A DNA stretch of 64,000 nt. Source: Macrolepiota albuminosa (taxonomy: Eukaryota > Basidiomycota > Agaricomycetes > Agaricales > Agaricaceae). The translations under genes were made by a program, and so were the position numbers. The stretch is taken from NCBI GenBank assembly GCA_027475525.1, contig JAMWFC010000079.1, forward strand, positions 248,001 to 312,000. The letters are read 5' to 3'. Positions 22,501-35,500 of the stretch are shown here, one piece after another. The notes beneath the pieces were generated by a model. It was not told the DNA's origin. It did not search any database and worked only from the letters and a program-made list of their open reading frames with translations. Each line of letters opens with the position of its first letter. Position 1 is the first letter of the stretch.

Positions 22501-24134
22501 GCGTGGCCGAGGCGGCGATGCCAGGTCTCAATGTTTGCTTCTTGATGAGCGGCGTAGGCGTATTCCGCGGAGTTTGACAGATTGATGGTGTAGAGGCCCT
22601 TTTCTTTTAACAGGGGTCCTCTCGCGATGGTCCCTTTCGTGGTGCGATCATAGATTGATACCTCTTTATTATCGAAATGGAAGTACGCGTTGCTGTCGTT
22701 TGCGATTCGGCTAGCGGATATAAGGCGGACGGTGGATTTTGGGACGTATAAGGCTTTCTCAAGCGTGAGCACCTTTCCTTCCATTGATTTTAAAATGATG
22801 TTGCCGATTCCGTGTGCTGAGATTTCGGAGCCCCCGACACCCTTTATGGCTTTTGGGTTTATGGGTTGAAGAGTACTGAAGTCCAATTTGTTCGGGGAAA
22901 TATGTACGGTTGCACCAGTGTCGATGAAGAATGGGTTTTGGGCAGTGACGGACAGTGCTGTTTCGTGTGAATGTTTGGGTGTTATTGTGGGTAGCGTATC
23001 GACGTTCTCCTCCTCCACGATAACGGCCATCCAGCCTTCCCATTCCGCCTCATCCAGTGTCGCAACCGGGGAGATGTCATCTGTGATCAGGCCCGCGAAT
23101 CCAGCGGTGGTAGTCTCGTTGCTTAATGTCTGCATTTTACCAAGGTCACCTTCCTCCACCAGGTAGACCTTCCCTTTTGGACCGGTGAGTTGGGTATAGA
23201 CTTTGGTGCCACTGCCACCTTTCCCTCTGGTGCCACGGTCTGCAGCCGCGGCGCGCGCAGCGTCACGTGCTGCGTGGAAACCTTCCTTCTCCATCGCTCC
23301 CCCAGCGTGGGCACAGAATTGTGCTTCGTGGCCGCCGCAGGGTCGATTGTGCGCGGCGCAAGTCTTGCAGCACTTTACGCCGGCGGCGTGGTCATGACCC
23401 GGGAGGTTGGGCTTCTGTGAACGGAAACGACCTTTCGCCGTGACCGCCAGGGCAGTGTCGGTGGAGCTGGTGCCTGTGGATTTCAGGTTCGCGAGGTTCT
23501 GGACGGTCTCTAGTAGCTTCCGGATGTTGTCCGACTTGTATGGGTTCGATGCAGTGGCATCTGCCAGTCCCCGCGAGACTTACGTCTGGACAGCCGAGTA
23601 CTGCGGGTCGTTCAGACTGTTCAGGAGCACGACGCACTTGAAGAGGTCCTCATCGAGGGCTTTGATCGCAAAGATGCGACTCACAATATCGCATATGCGC
23701 TTCGCCGTGGTAGTAAGTGGCTCGCTAGGTGAGCATTGTATCTGGAGCACTTCCTGAATCAGTGCGACCATCCGTACAGGCCCTTCCCCTTCTGCCCGGG
23801 TCTTTATCTGCGTGTACAGATTTGCAGCCGTCTTGTCCTCGTCGAGTCCCTTATATTCGGACTCATCAATTGCGGTGAGGATGATTGCACGTGCAAGATC
23901 GTCGTTCGCGCACCAATTTTGGTAGGCAGAGGGTTCGCTTTTCGCGCTCGGGACAGTTATGAGCGGTTGGAAGACGTATGACTTCAGACCCAGGAGTGAG
24001 AGGTGGATCTTTAGTGCCTTCGACCATTTCGCGAAGTTGGATGTGGGGGAGTTGCGATTGAATTTTTCCGACTTCCAATCTGCGCCACGGACGGAGATAG
24101 CGGCGATGGAGGGTGTATGGCCCTCAAGAGACAT
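19563..24134 (-). pseudogene. Copia-2 gag-pol polyprotein with two nonsense codons
   Basis: A single frame of about 1,520 codons runs from ATG 24134 to 19563. It is broken only by TAA at 23582-23580 and TGA at 22019-22017; Copia-3 has CAA and CGA at these places. Order: gag (24134-23400), a Cys/His-rich knuckle, protease with FIDTGATVHIS, gag-pre-integrase (TWHRRLGHANY), integrase (WADLMGPVN; GRVE just before the second stop), RT (KTAFLYGVL; GLYGMKQAGR; VHVDDFLS) and RNase H (TDADWASCLDTRRSTSGY; SSCEAEYMA), ending in ADMFTKALP. Two point reversions would reopen the frame in principle, so the element is a very recent casualty. Confidence 0.93.
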
Positions 24135-24400
24135 TTCCGTGTCTTAGAGTGTAGGCAGTCGGGGGTTGTGAGCTCTGTTCAGGTACGTCGTAATACCTTC
24201 TGTCCTTTCCGAATCGGGACGAGACAAGGCAGACAGTGATCGGCAGTTTTGTCCAACAAAAGGGAGGACTTGACAAGGAGGAAGGCTCCAAGCGGGTTGG
24301 TCCGGTGCGATCGGCACTAGGACAGAAAACAAAAGAAGCGAGGAAAGAACAAGGGGAAGTTCTAACGAGTGGCAGTACGTCGTAGGTAGTCCACTCAGAT

Positions 24401-24413
24401 AAGGCCCATAACC
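24401..24413 (-). other. Copia-2 primer binding site
   Basis: On the minus strand GGTTATGGGCCTT directly follows the 5' LTR and is complementary to the anticodon arm of initiator tRNA-Met, as in Copia-1. Confidence 0.65.
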
Positions 24414-24780
24414 TGTTAGAACTTGAGCAGTATGGTGATACGTAGACCGTCGTCTACACCTAGATAAGGTTACACCGTAAGCTTATATCCTCAGTGAGTA
24501 TAAACACGACTATATTTCTGTACCTAGATAAGGTTACACCGTAAGCTTATATCTAGGTAGGATCGTAAGTATGAGTAAGTCCTGGTATGTTGGTATCGGA
24601 TAACGTACCCTCAGTGAGTATAAACACGACTGAGGGTACTGGTACGTATGGGGTGCATATATATGTTCTATCTGTGGACAAAGCATGGGTAGCCACTGTG
24701 TGTCCATTTGACAGTGGCTCGGGGCATCAACTTTTACCATATCACAATTGTCACATTATGACATACGATATGTTCCAACA
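24414..24780 (-). repeat. Copia-2 5' LTR with two stem-loops
   Basis: The partner of the LTR at 19138-19504 has equal length and about 1% difference. Stem-loops are at 24522-24558 and 24606-24638. Confidence 0.95.
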
Positions 24781-26270
24781 CTTGGAGCTCGGGAAGATCC
24801 TTAGTATTGGATGGGTATTGGCATGTCTATAGCTCTCGAGCATGAATGTCCTGCCCGATAAAAAGATACATTCCATTTTGGAATGTCTTGTCAAAAGCAC
24901 AACAACTCTCCTGCTGCTGGCAATTGCCAATTGTGGCCTCGTGCCACCTATTTCACTGAGCAAGAGACTGAGGAGTCCTATAATGATCAAGGCATTGCAG
25001 CCTCTTATCATCTATTGTGGCTGCCTTGTTTTATAGCCAGTTGTCGGTGAAGAAGATATAGGCCAAGTAGGCAACCCTATAGGTATATGCATGGTCAGCT
25101 CAGCTGACTAGAATCTGGTTGTGAATAAGAATGCATAACACGTCCAAAGTGGTGAAGACAGAGGCTGATGCCTCTGGAATATCCATAGCCCGAGCCTCAA
25201 AGGTTAGGTCCTCAGATTGGAGAGGCACAAATAATTGCCCCATAGCTGCCTGGTATTCTGCAATGACCTCTTTATAGATGCCCAGCTGCACAAACACATA
25301 AGCCAGATGCTTATGCACTGTGGTCTTAGATGGGCAACTAGCGCAGATAGCATGTACCAGCGCAAACCTAAAGAGGCTGTGCCAATAGATGTGCATGACA
25401 CAGTCCATGGTCAGACCAGTCCACATATTGGATGTCCCAAGATGCCCATATAGAAGAGCATATGAGCTCAGGTAGTCCAAAGCAAAGGGTTGCTTTAGAT
25501 CAGGAGGAGTCAGGCCAATGAAGACTAGCCTCCCATTTTCCTTGCGACAATAGATCTGTGAAGGAGCAATCATACATGGGCCTTGCTCTCACTCCTTGGA
25601 ACTTGCAAAAGGTACCACAATGGTCCTGTACTAGACCTCTCTGAGTAATTGAGACATTGTTGTGTCTCAGGCAGTAGAGTGGCAGTTAAGAGTCACCTGT
25701 TTGAACTTATTGAGCAAGAGATAGCCCAACTAATGCTAATAAATTGGTGTAAACTGGTTGTTTACCAGTGCATGGAGCCAGCAAAGCTTCCAAGGGTTAT
25801 GGGAGTATTTCAAAGGTGCAACTTGATACACCTTGCTGTTATGAAGTGTCTGCATAGCATTGCCCTCTTTGCCAGCCTCAAAAATCCTGGCTGTGTGGGC
25901 TTCTTGCCTAACAAAGATTGTGTTGGTCACTAGCGACTAGTAGAATTAGGGAGCCATCTCTGTGCCAAAAAATGAGTTCTGGCGCTCAATGGTGTGATCT
26001 CAATAGATCACAATGCTGAGCACATCAGGAATGTGCCCAGTTTCTTCTTCAAGGAGGGCAGCTCCTTATTTGGCGCTATTCCATGCCTGACAGTCCATCT
26101 TGGCCTATTGATTACTGTTGCACCAATTATGTGCCATACATTGTGCTGCAGTTTCATGCAGCACAGAGGATTCCATACAAGCCTCTTCAGGCTTCTCATA
26201 CCAGTCATTGATGGAGAGCAGAAATGGCAGCCTCTCTAGAATGGAACTCTGCGAGCATGGGTTCATCACC
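24781..26270 (-). pseudogene. Gypsy-B accessory ORF, main part
   Basis: Minus-strand blocks in the same order as in Gypsy-Y and Gypsy-A: ALHQ-YEKPEEAC, TNTIFVRQEAHTA, FALDYLSSYALLYG, MHIYWHSLFRFAL, YKEVIAEYQAAM, SWADHAYTYR, then FIGQD. The segment 25573-25100 is an open frame of 157 codons. It runs straight through the region where Gypsy-Y has its TGA and frameshift (10931-10990), so the two Gypsy-Y ORFs are one protein in the ancestor. Stops and small indels elsewhere make this copy non-coding. No known domain is recognised. Confidence 0.8.
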
Positions 26271-26523
26271 TACACATACCAAGGGTATTGGGCTAGGGGG
26301 CCCTCTACCAATGCTGCAGGTAAAAAGGGAATGTTAGCCTCTGGGGCTCCTTTTGGAGCATTCTTGGGGAAGTGCATGTTGATGTAGGTGTGCCCTGGGT
26401 AAAAAGGGGATGTTAGCCTCTGGGGCTTCTTTCAGAGCATCCTCAGGAAAGTGCATGTTGATGTAGGCATGCCCTTCTGGATGCTTACCCCAATGATTCT
26501 TATGGGGTTGAGAGGCCTTAGCC

Positions 26524-27783
26524 TCAGTGGGGCGTGTACTGATGCTCTGAGTCAATAAGGGACTGTTCCTTAGTACTGAGATCACCATTGCACATATGTT
26601 GATATGCGACTCTGTCACTCAGCATTTCTGCCATTGGTACGCACAGCATCAGGGATGCCTCATTCTCCACCTTAAAAGCCATACTGGCTTGCTCTTTCAG
26701 ACCTGACACATCTGTCATAGGGTCTTGGTTATGCAAGTGTGGGGGCTCCTCATGCCATCCTTGTCCTGCTGGAGTATAAAAGGTACTCACCGAATTTGCC
26801 TCGGGCACTTCCTGCACCCATGCTAGTGCCTCCACTAGCTCAACTCTGACATCCTGATTACAACATGCTGAGCATTCCTTGGAAGTGTGGCTCCAGAGGG
26901 TTGAGACCCCCAATTGCCTTGCAGCCTTACACTGCAAATACATCTGAAGTTCTAGAGTGAGAGCTCTCATCATCAAATCAGTATTTTTAGTACTGAATAC
27001 AGTGGACACCTTGTGCCCTTGTCACCTAAGTGCTACTATATGCACAGAAACATAACGCTTGAGTTGCATCTGGGTAGTGTATTTCATCACCTCTGGGTGT
27101 AGATCCCAGAACACCTGCAGGTGCACAGTGTAAGCAGTTTTCAACCGCTGCTCCTCTGCTCTGGCCTCATCATCAGTAGATAACTCAACAACCTCCTCTG
27201 GGAGATTGACAGCCTCCTGGACCTCATCTACTGCTGAAATATATGGGAAACAATTTTCCACATTGCCTGCTTCCTGTACTTCCTCTATGTGGGCTTCCAC
27301 TATCCTAGTGGGCATCGAGCCCGCTGTGGCCTGCCTGGTCCCACTATTCTGGCTTGGGAGTATATGTCTCCCCATCCATACCAATGAGTCAGTTACTCCT
27401 GAGGCACCCTAGATGCCTGTCAACTGTCTGACCTCATCAGGGAGCCTTTTGAAAGCCAACTGGCTGGACCATCAAAGTTCTCCTGGCAACTGCATAACTG
27501 AAGAAGTTAATCCCTCTGGCATCTTGTTCTGAGGCCATTGCTGGCTATCATGTTGCGAGCTCTCAGCTTTCTGAGCCTCACTCTCATTCCCAGGCAGGTC
27601 AGTGCTCCGACCTTGATCTTGAGCCTTGAGTTCTAACTGGTCCACATTGGATGCCTGCATGTCCTGAGTGTCTGCTGGGTCACCCCGTAGGTCATGGGCA
27701 TTGTGCCCACCGTCTGTGATGACTGCAGATATAGGGTTACTCATTGATCCTCTGTTTGAAATTTGCATGGTGTGGCTGTGCAA
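26524..27783 (-). pseudogene. Gypsy-B gag N-terminal part
   Basis: Three frames (27783-27472, 27384-27022, 27009-26524) correspond to the first 450 or so codons of Gypsy-Y gag. Block YTVHLQVFWDLHPEV matches LSIQLQLVLDRYPSV, and CKAARQLGVST matches RKAARGSAVST directly after the Gypsy-Y stop, where Gypsy-B has CAG. Homology stops near 26524. Between here and the accessory ORF lie two imperfect 80-bp repeats (26320-26480), and all of capsid, protease, RT and integrase is missing. Confidence 0.75.
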
Positions 27784-27875
27784 GAAGCTTGAGAAGCTGA
27801 TAGAGTTCTGTTAACAAACTCTGTGCCTGACATCACATGCTAGGCAATAGATACTAGCTGGCAGATTCAAAAAAA

Positions 27876-28085
27876 TGTAACAAAGTTACAGGTTTGAGAA
27901 AGCTTAATAGTCACACTGCACAGAATCAGACCAGTCTGATCTATTGACTATGTGGTTTGACACAAAATCAAGTTGCTTACTAAGCAGCAGATATGCATGT
28001 ATTTAAATGTATGTAGATAATATTATATTAATATAATATAATATTTGCTATTCTACTAACTAAAGCTATGTGGCCGATGCCACAT
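27876..28085 (-). repeat. Gypsy-B 5' LTR, truncated at its outer end
   Basis: On the minus strand it ends in CTGTAACTTTGTTACA and is followed by a T-rich leader like that of Gypsy-Y. It contains the same AT-rich block as 18702-18869. The outer end is lost at about 28085. Confidence 0.75.
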
Positions 28086-28734
28086 TGCTCCTCTTTATGT
28101 TGAACTGCTTGCCCCAATTTTAAGGTTCTCCAGTTGGACTCATCACTCCACTTCCAGGGGGGTGATCAGCTCTTCCAATGCCTGTCACTCCTCAAGATCG
28201 GATTACTCCTGTGCTGATCATGCACACCCTAAGCGTGTCTCAGAAGTCTTTTATGGTTTGAATAAGAGTGTTTTGAAGTCATGTGACTGCTACAAGGTCT
28301 TGAAATGTGTTCCACATTCATCTTGTAACTTCTTTCTGTGGACTCATACCTCATGTATTTGGTAGAAGACTTAACTTTGTTATTGTTGGTTTTCTGATTT
28401 AATCATAAGTCGAATCCTGACAAATCCCTGCTTGCACTCAGTCTCTTTTCCTTCCACTACCACTGTCACTTCCCATTGTTCAGCTCAACATATATACCTG
28501 CGAGTGCAACCAGAATGATCATTGTTTACACTGCTCTCACAGTGTACATGCTTGTTATATCCACAATACGCTATGTCATGCATCTTTTATCAACCCACCC
28601 ACTATCTCTTATTCAATTCTTTCATCCTACCATTTTCTATATCTACTTGCTTGTATGGGCCATTGCTAGCATGGCATGTCCAAGATCTATTTGTTGACAT
28701 TGTTCTATACTAATATAGTCTTCTGCTTATATAA
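28086..28734. other. no gene recognised
   Basis: One frame of 67 codons at 28162-28365 looks like an exon fragment but matches nothing I recognise. The rest is unremarkable AT-rich DNA. Confidence 0.5.
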
Positions 28735-29300
28735 GCATCTGCACACAGGCTGTTGCTTACACAAGCATCTAAATAGACAAACAGTATAATAAATCACATG
28801 ACAGCAAAAATTGAAAACATTTTTCTCATACTAAAACAGGCTATTGCTTACTAAGTGTACGGACATACTATTGCTTATACAAGCATCTGGCAGTCCAATG
28901 AATCACATGATGGCAAAAACACACTGATGTGTCCAAGCATATTATTGCTTACACAAGCATCTGGCAGTCTAATGAATCACATGACAGCAAAAATTAAAGA
29001 CATTTTTGTCATACTGACACAGGCTACTGCTTACTAAGTGTCTGGACATATTATTGCTTATACAAGCATCTGACAGTCCAATGAATCACATGACAGCAAG
29101 AATTGAAGACATTTTTCCCACACTGATACAGGCTGCTGCTTATACAAGCAATTCAGATAGACGAACAGTCTAATAAATCACATGAGAGCAAAAATCAAAG
29201 ACATTTTTCCAACACACCTACTTCAGCCTCAGGACAAACATCAACAGTAAGAATCAAAATCACATGACAGCAAAAATTAAAGACATTTTTCCCATCAAAG
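28735..29300. repeat. irregular tandem repeat array
   Basis: About six copies of a CACATGACAGCAAAAATT- followed by GACATTTTTCCC-type unit occur at spacings of roughly 73-110 bp. They alternate with a second motif TTGCTTATACAAGCATCT, itself a short palindrome. The first motif occurs again, inverted, at 63868-63906 beside Copia-4. Confidence 0.8.
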
Positions 29301-31736
29301 GGGATGGGCCACTGCGATGCATGGCAAGACCGAGATCTATGCGGCTGGGTGTTATGGGAGGTACGACATGGCAGTGCCAGTGTGACGTGCCAGTGCGGCA
29401 ATACAGTGCAGGCTAGCTCACGACATAGGGAGAAATCAAGACCATATTTGTGTCAATATCAAAATATAGAGTGTACATATTGCTGTCCATAAGTATAAAT
29501 TGAAAAAAATGGTCCGTAAATGTATACAAAAAAATGTAGAAATTTGAAACTTGTAATGTTCATTTATTTTTGTCGTCCTTGTACACGTAGAATGTGTTGA
29601 CATCAACATGACCGCCGTACAAGAACAGGTACATCCCTGTGTGATGCGGTTTTGAGTTCCTGGCCTGTAAAGAGGTTCTATACAATGAAACACGCTAAAA
29701 ACAGGCAACAAACCTGATCATGACTGTTGAATAGCTTAACCCTCCCCATAATCTCCTTGCAGTGCGTGAATGCTTGAATAACGAGCGCACGTGCTGATCT
29801 AGACATATGTTAGTCATATAGAGCCAAAAAAAAGGCATGAAGATACGTACTTCATACCCTGAACCACACCAGTCCCTTTGTCTTCACTTTTTTCAAATTT
29901 ATTCAATGAGTCGCCATTGACAGACTGGGAAACAGCGTGGGAGGATTCATCAGAAGTCAACAAGTGATTCATGAATACACATCAGCGTCACTCGTGTTGG
30001 CTTTTAAACAGCCTATGTTTGGCCTCCTCGTTGTCCTTGAAGCGTCCACATGCGAGTTGCATATGTTATTAATATTCTAGAATCGAAATCATGAGTTCAG
30101 GGTGTGAATAAAAGTTCTACATAACAGTTGACAACAAAACCCTGCCCGGGCATCCACATCGCTCCTGTTAGCTTGTCATTAGCCCCCACGTTGTCCTTGG
30201 AGCGTACGCACGCGGGCTTGGGCTTTAATGCACGTACTGTAGTCGAAATGATGAGTTCGGGTGCCGTTAACAAGTCCGATGCAGCCTTTCATCATAAATA
30301 CCTGCCCACGCATCAGTAGTGGAAAGGTTCTCATTGTTCAGGCAGCAGGTGGCAAACAGGAGAGGGTAGGTTTGTTGTCCATGATAGATATATTTCGAGT
30401 GTCCTGTAAATCCTGAGGAGTGCATGATAATAGCATTCGAATCATCATGCTTCAAACTCATGTACATAGAGGGTATTGTGATATCTTTCTTGTCATGGTC
30501 AAGGGTCAGGAGGTCATCATTTCCAGGTCGTTGTTTCCAAGAGCGTGTACAGAGGTTGGTACAAGAATTGAGCCTTCTGAGAGAATATAATGTAGTAAGA
30601 TGAGTTGTCACCAGTGCCAGTCTGGACGCTGAAGGTATGGCTGGAATGATGCGAAGCAGTGAATTCTACAGGCTCTAGCACAGATTTAGCACCAAGAGGA
30701 TGGTCCTGGCCCTGGCCATACCCAAGGGTTATGTGCGGTTCTACAGCTCTAGCACAGATTTAACACCCAGAGGATGGTTTTGGCCATATCTATGCTTTTT
30801 ACCGTCATAATTTGCCAATGTTAAATAGAAACTAACTTGTGTAAATGGTTTTCTTCTCTACTGCATTCTGGAACAGAGATGGAGAGTAGAATATTGAGGG
30901 CAAGAAATAGAAACAGTGACTCCGATCCCTTGACATCTAGTAGGATATTTAAGAATATATATATGTTAGTTATTAAAGAAATGGAAGGGACAACCTCGTA
31001 CTTCTGTCAACATCGAATTGGGGCTTTTCATTTTTTGTCTGAATCGGGTCTGATGAGACCCTGTTGAGTTTCTACTCGTAATTCAATGGATAAAACAGTA
31101 CCATGGTTAGATAAGCTGTGTCGCCTGCTTTGCCACGGTGCGGGTGGAATACGAATACGTCTGTGGGAGGAAGGGAAAGTGAGTAAGTTATTATTTTTCT
31201 TATATGAGTGAGACATAGGATATTCAATCACCAGCTTCAAAGCTTACATTCAGCTGTAATCCAACGACGTCAATGCTATCAAACATGGAAAGAATCAATA
31301 AGAACGAACTGTACCGTAGTACTGAAGACACGTAGAGCCCTTCATCTATATGCTGCCTTTACCCACATTTGGGATTGGCTGCATATGACCCGCCAGTAGG
31401 ACTATATGAATTTCTTAGAACATATAATTGTGCGGGTGGAGGAGACATACCTAGCACTTTGAATGCCAACAATGCATGCTTAAGACTCTATGGCTGACAA
31501 ACAAAACTGCTCATGGTTACACGGAGATTGCTGCAAAGCTGTCATGTCACGTTATCTAAAATCTTCCACTCCATTCTAGAATAATCCGCTGGTTCCAGAA
31601 ACATGTTCCATCAGAAAGTGCCAATCGTGGGCGGTCGTAGCTCCAGCAGCGGATGACAAATGAATGTGTATGTTTATCGTTGTTGTATGATTTGTGTTTG
31701 ATTGTTCAAATCCGTTCTTGTTCTTCAATTGTCACC
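29301..31736. other. no gene recognised; possible remnant exons
   Basis: There is no frame above 115 codons. On the minus strand a short frame near 29640-29560 ends in TFYVYKDDKNK, and 30611-30267 is open. These could be exons of an unrecognised gene but do not connect convincingly. Two imperfect direct repeats are visible: CTCTAGCACAGATTTA at 30673 and 30748, and a CGTTGTCCTTG-AGCGT block at about 30030 and 30190. Confidence 0.45.
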
Positions 31737-32160
31737 ATGGACGGTATAATGTCATCTCACCACCCTCGCCTCGACAACTCTAAGTTTTATAATCACTCAT
31801 GGTATTCAGACGTTATTCCTAACACTCATGACCTGTCTTCTCACTTTGACAGCACACCTGTGGCAGCAAATTACTTAGATATTCTTTATGCATGCTCTGC
31901 TGACCTATTTAAGGTGCTTGCACGTGTGTTGTCTGAGGCAGAAAAAAATATTTCTCTTGCTAGCCATTCAGATGTATTCTCCATATTTTGAGATACTATG
32001 AATGATGTCCCTGTTTATTGTGGACCGAAGAATAAGGCACTAGAAGCCTTTTTCAAAGTTATTATGTCATATCGTGTACTCAACATATACACACTTGTAT
32101 GTGAGGATGAGATGCGCCCTCCACAAACCTTGGGGCCGATGATGGAGAATAGCCATTCAG

Positions 32161-32501
32161 TGTTGGAACTGGTATAGACTATTTGTTGGGTGATTCACAC
32201 CTAGATCAAATACACGTAAGTTTAATCCTCAGTTGCGTGTAAGTCAAACTATATTGTAAGTATCTAGATCAAATACACATAAGTTTAATCTAGGTATGAG
32301 TGAGTATGATGTGTGTAGACGAATTGTATTGTAACATACCCTCAGTTGCATGTAAGTCAAACTGAGGGTACTCTATGTGGTGTTCGGATTATATGTATGT
32401 GTGTGGACAAAGCAATATGGTGGCCAGCTCGGTGGCTTAATGGCCATTGTTTGTGTATCACATCTATCATATTCGTATGGCCTCGCTGGCCGTTCCTAAC
32501 A
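32161..32501 (-). repeat. Copia-3 3' LTR
   Basis: The 341-bp direct repeat reads TGTTGGAACTGG to TTCCTAACA on the plus strand. It holds two inverted repeats like those of Copia-2; the first stem has one changed position here. Confidence 0.93.
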
Positions 32502-32551
32502 CTCCTCCTTACCATGAACCAATGGCCATCACTCCTCCTTGCATGGAGTCG

Positions 32552-35500
32552 TCAGGAGAGTCTGAGAATTTGCCGTAGGCAAAGGAAGAGTGGTTTTGGT
32601 AGTGCTTTCGTGAATAGGTCGGCCACATTGTCTCGTGTGTTAACGTATTTTATGGTAATTTCTCCCATCTGGGCTCGTTCTCGAATGAAGTGGTATTTGA
32701 TGTCGAAGTGCTTGACCCTAGCGTGAGACGTTGGGTCTTTGGATAGCATGATCGCAGCTTTATTGTCGCAGAATAGGGTGGTAGGTAGCGCAGTGAAGTC
32801 CCAACCGATTCCCTTCATCAACGTACGTAGCCAGATGCATTCTTGTGTGGATTTGTAGGCGGCCATATATTCGGCCTCGCAAGATGAGGTTGCAACGGTT
32901 TTCTGCTTCCTGACGGACCACGAGATGGCTCCAGAGCCCAAAGACCAGGCATATCCGCCAGTGCTCCTCCTAGTATCTGGGCAACTTGCCCAGTCTGCGT
33001 TGGTGAATCCTCGCAATATGATTGAGGAGCCGCCAATCTTGAGCTTCAAGTTACTCGATCCTTTCAGGTATCTGACTAGTCGGATGCCCACGTTCCAGTG
33101 CGTTCTATTGTAGTTGTCTAGAAACTGGGATAGTTGCTGAACAGTGTACGCGATGTCAGGTCTAGTTGCTATCACAATGTAGAGGAGGCATCCGACAAGC
33201 GATCGGTAGGGGAGTTTTGCGATGTCATCCTGCTCGCTCTGTGTCTGATGGTCTCATTGTGGTCGTCTGAGCTTTAGGCCGGGCTCCATGGGGAGTGACA
33301 GGGGGTGTGCATCCTTCTGTCCAAACTGTTGTATGACACAATTTATGAAGGCTGTTTGTGATAAGGAGACAGTCTTGTTGTTACGATCCCATTCAACAGA
33401 GATGCCGACAAGGTATCTGGGGGTGCCTAGGTCTGATATGTTCCATGCTTCACGCATCTGGTTCTTGAATTGGTTGTTCTTGTCCTTGGAGCTAGCGATG
33501 GACAGGAAATCATCAACATGAACAGCTGCTATTACTGTACCGGTAGCTGATTTCCTGTAATACATACAGGCTTTGCAAGCAAGTCGAGTGAATCCCCATG
33601 TTGTCATGCGCTCGTGGAGTGTTTGGTTCCATATCCTGCCAGCCTGCTTCATTCCGTACAGACCTTTCACGAGTTCACACACCCAGTCCTCTTTTCCTTC
33701 CTCCTTAAAGCCATCTGGTTGCTCCATATATTGTACCTCATTGTCCAGTAAGATGCTGTACAGGAAGGCTGTCTTCACGTCGATTTGCGTGGCGTCCCAA
33801 CCCTCCGTTGCCGCAATATGCAACAGTACTCTCCAAGACTCCATGCGCGCCATCGGGGAAGTGGTCTTGTTGTAATCTTTTCCATGGACCTGCTCGTACC
33901 CCTTGAAGACTAGACGCACTTTGTACCGTGTTGGGTTCCCGTTTTCGTCTCGTTTGATCTTAAACACAGGGCGCCCTTTTTGCACCTTTTGTCCCCTAGG
34001 GACAGCTGAGCGAGGTACCAGTCGATAGACACCCATGTCTTTCAGAGATTTGAGTTCCTCACAATATGCCTCCTCCCATTTCGCTGCATCTGGACCTTCC
34101 TGCGCCTCCTTCCACGTTCTGGGCTCCTCTTCAGTCTCAACTGGCAAGGGTTCGATGTCACCGAGTTGCGTGATTGCTGCAAGGATGCGATCAGGGTCAA
34201 TCTCGATTTCAGGTTCAGCGTTTGTGGGCGCAGGCGCTTGTTCAGTGGCTGTGTTTGGCTGTGCTGGTGGCTCCTCCTCGGCTTGTCTTCCTGCTGCTCT
34301 CTCCATCCTCGCCTCCTTCACTCTCTTCTCACCTTCCCTCACATCCTCCATTATCCTTTCGAGTCATGTAGATGCTCTGTTCTCTTCAATTGTGACCTTT
34401 TCCATGGGTTGACGGGTCCTGGTTGACCTTCTCAGGACAGGATGTTGTCCGGCGTCGTCGTTGTCTGGTTGGAGTTGTTCTAGGGTAGTGGCTGGTCTAG
34501 TAATTGTGACCTCAAGTCCACCAAGATTGTCGTCATGTTCCTGAGGGGCTGTGGTTGTGGACTTGTCAAGATCCTCTAACGTTGGGATTGGGGGTGTTTT
34601 GTCTACGGCGGTAGACTCGGTAAGTTGCTTGGGTGTTTGTGACTCGTGTCTTTCAATAAACCTTACGTGGTAGGTCTGGAATACCTTGCCCTTGCATCTG
34701 CTCCAGCACTGATAGGTCTTGGAAGCCTGGCCATACCTGATCAGTGTGCATTTGATAGAGCGCGGTTGCAGTTTAGGGTTATGTGTTGGGATGAGTACAA
34801 ATGCGTGGCACCCAATCTCTCGCATATAGGAGTAATCTGGTTCACGTCTGAACCATTTTTTGTAGGGTGTCTTCCCTTCGAGTGATTTCATAGGTGTTTT
34901 GGTGTGTAGGTGTGTCGCGGTCAAATAGAATTCGTCCCAAAGATAATCTGGGCACCCCGAGTCGATTCTCATTGTTCTTGCCTTCCCCATGAGTGTGCGA
35001 TGCATTCGCTTGACTCGTCCGATGTGCGCTGATGTGTAGGGTGCATCTCGTTCCATTTGGACGCCCCTTGTAGCAAGCCAGTTTTCCATTTCATTACTGT
35101 TGAGCTCTCCATCGAAACTGGTTCTGTACTTGCCAATCTTGAGCCTGGTCTCATTTTCGCGAGCCTTTTCCCAGGTTTTCAGTGCGGCAAACGTGTCTCC
35201 CTTCATTTTCAAAGGAATGGACCAGGGCATATTGGTATAATCATCCACTATGTCTAATACATAATGGTTCCCTGACTGCGAGCGTACATTCACAGGTCCC
35301 ATCAGATCTGCCCACACTATCTCAAGCCTTCGTGTCACCCTCCTCCCTTCCCCTCGCACCTTTGGGACCAATGTTCGTGTCTGTTTCCCAAGAATGCAAG
35401 CGTCACATTTAGGTGGGGATGGATAAGGGGGTGAGAGCGCACCTTTGATCTTCCGATCGCAGGCTAACTGAAGGACAGATTGATAGTTCACATGGCCCAG

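Larger units (their letters stand above)
19138..24780 (-). mobile_element. Copia-2: complete Ty1/copia element
   Basis: The element is 5,643 bp with two 367-bp LTRs (TGTTAGAAC to TTCCAACA as read on the plus strand) differing at about four positions. A perfect target duplication CTTGG lies at 19133-19137 and 24781-24785. It has one polyprotein frame with two nonsense codons and no frameshift, and is otherwise intact. It is recent, inserted in the accessory ORF of Gypsy-B. Confidence 0.95.
18702..28085 (-). mobile_element. Gypsy-B: old, internally deleted gypsy copy
   Basis: On the minus strand the order is LTR fragment (27876-28085), leader, gag N-terminal part (27783-26524), accessory ORF (about 26270-24781 plus 19137-18915), polypurine tract, and LTR fragment (18869-18702). 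The gag C-terminus, protease, RT and integrase are absent. Copia-2 is inserted within the accessory ORF. Both LTRs are truncated, so no target duplication can be read. The LTR contains an AT-rich block that Gypsy-Y lacks. Confidence 0.75.

Noticed and set aside
26320..26480. Imperfect repeat near 26.4 kb as a seventh 77-bp duplication
   Set aside because: Its period is about 80 bp and the copies differ at many positions, so it is an old natural repeat.
30267..30611. 114-codon minus-strand frame as a gene
   Set aside because: No start context, motif or linked exon was found, and the flanking sequence is repetitive.
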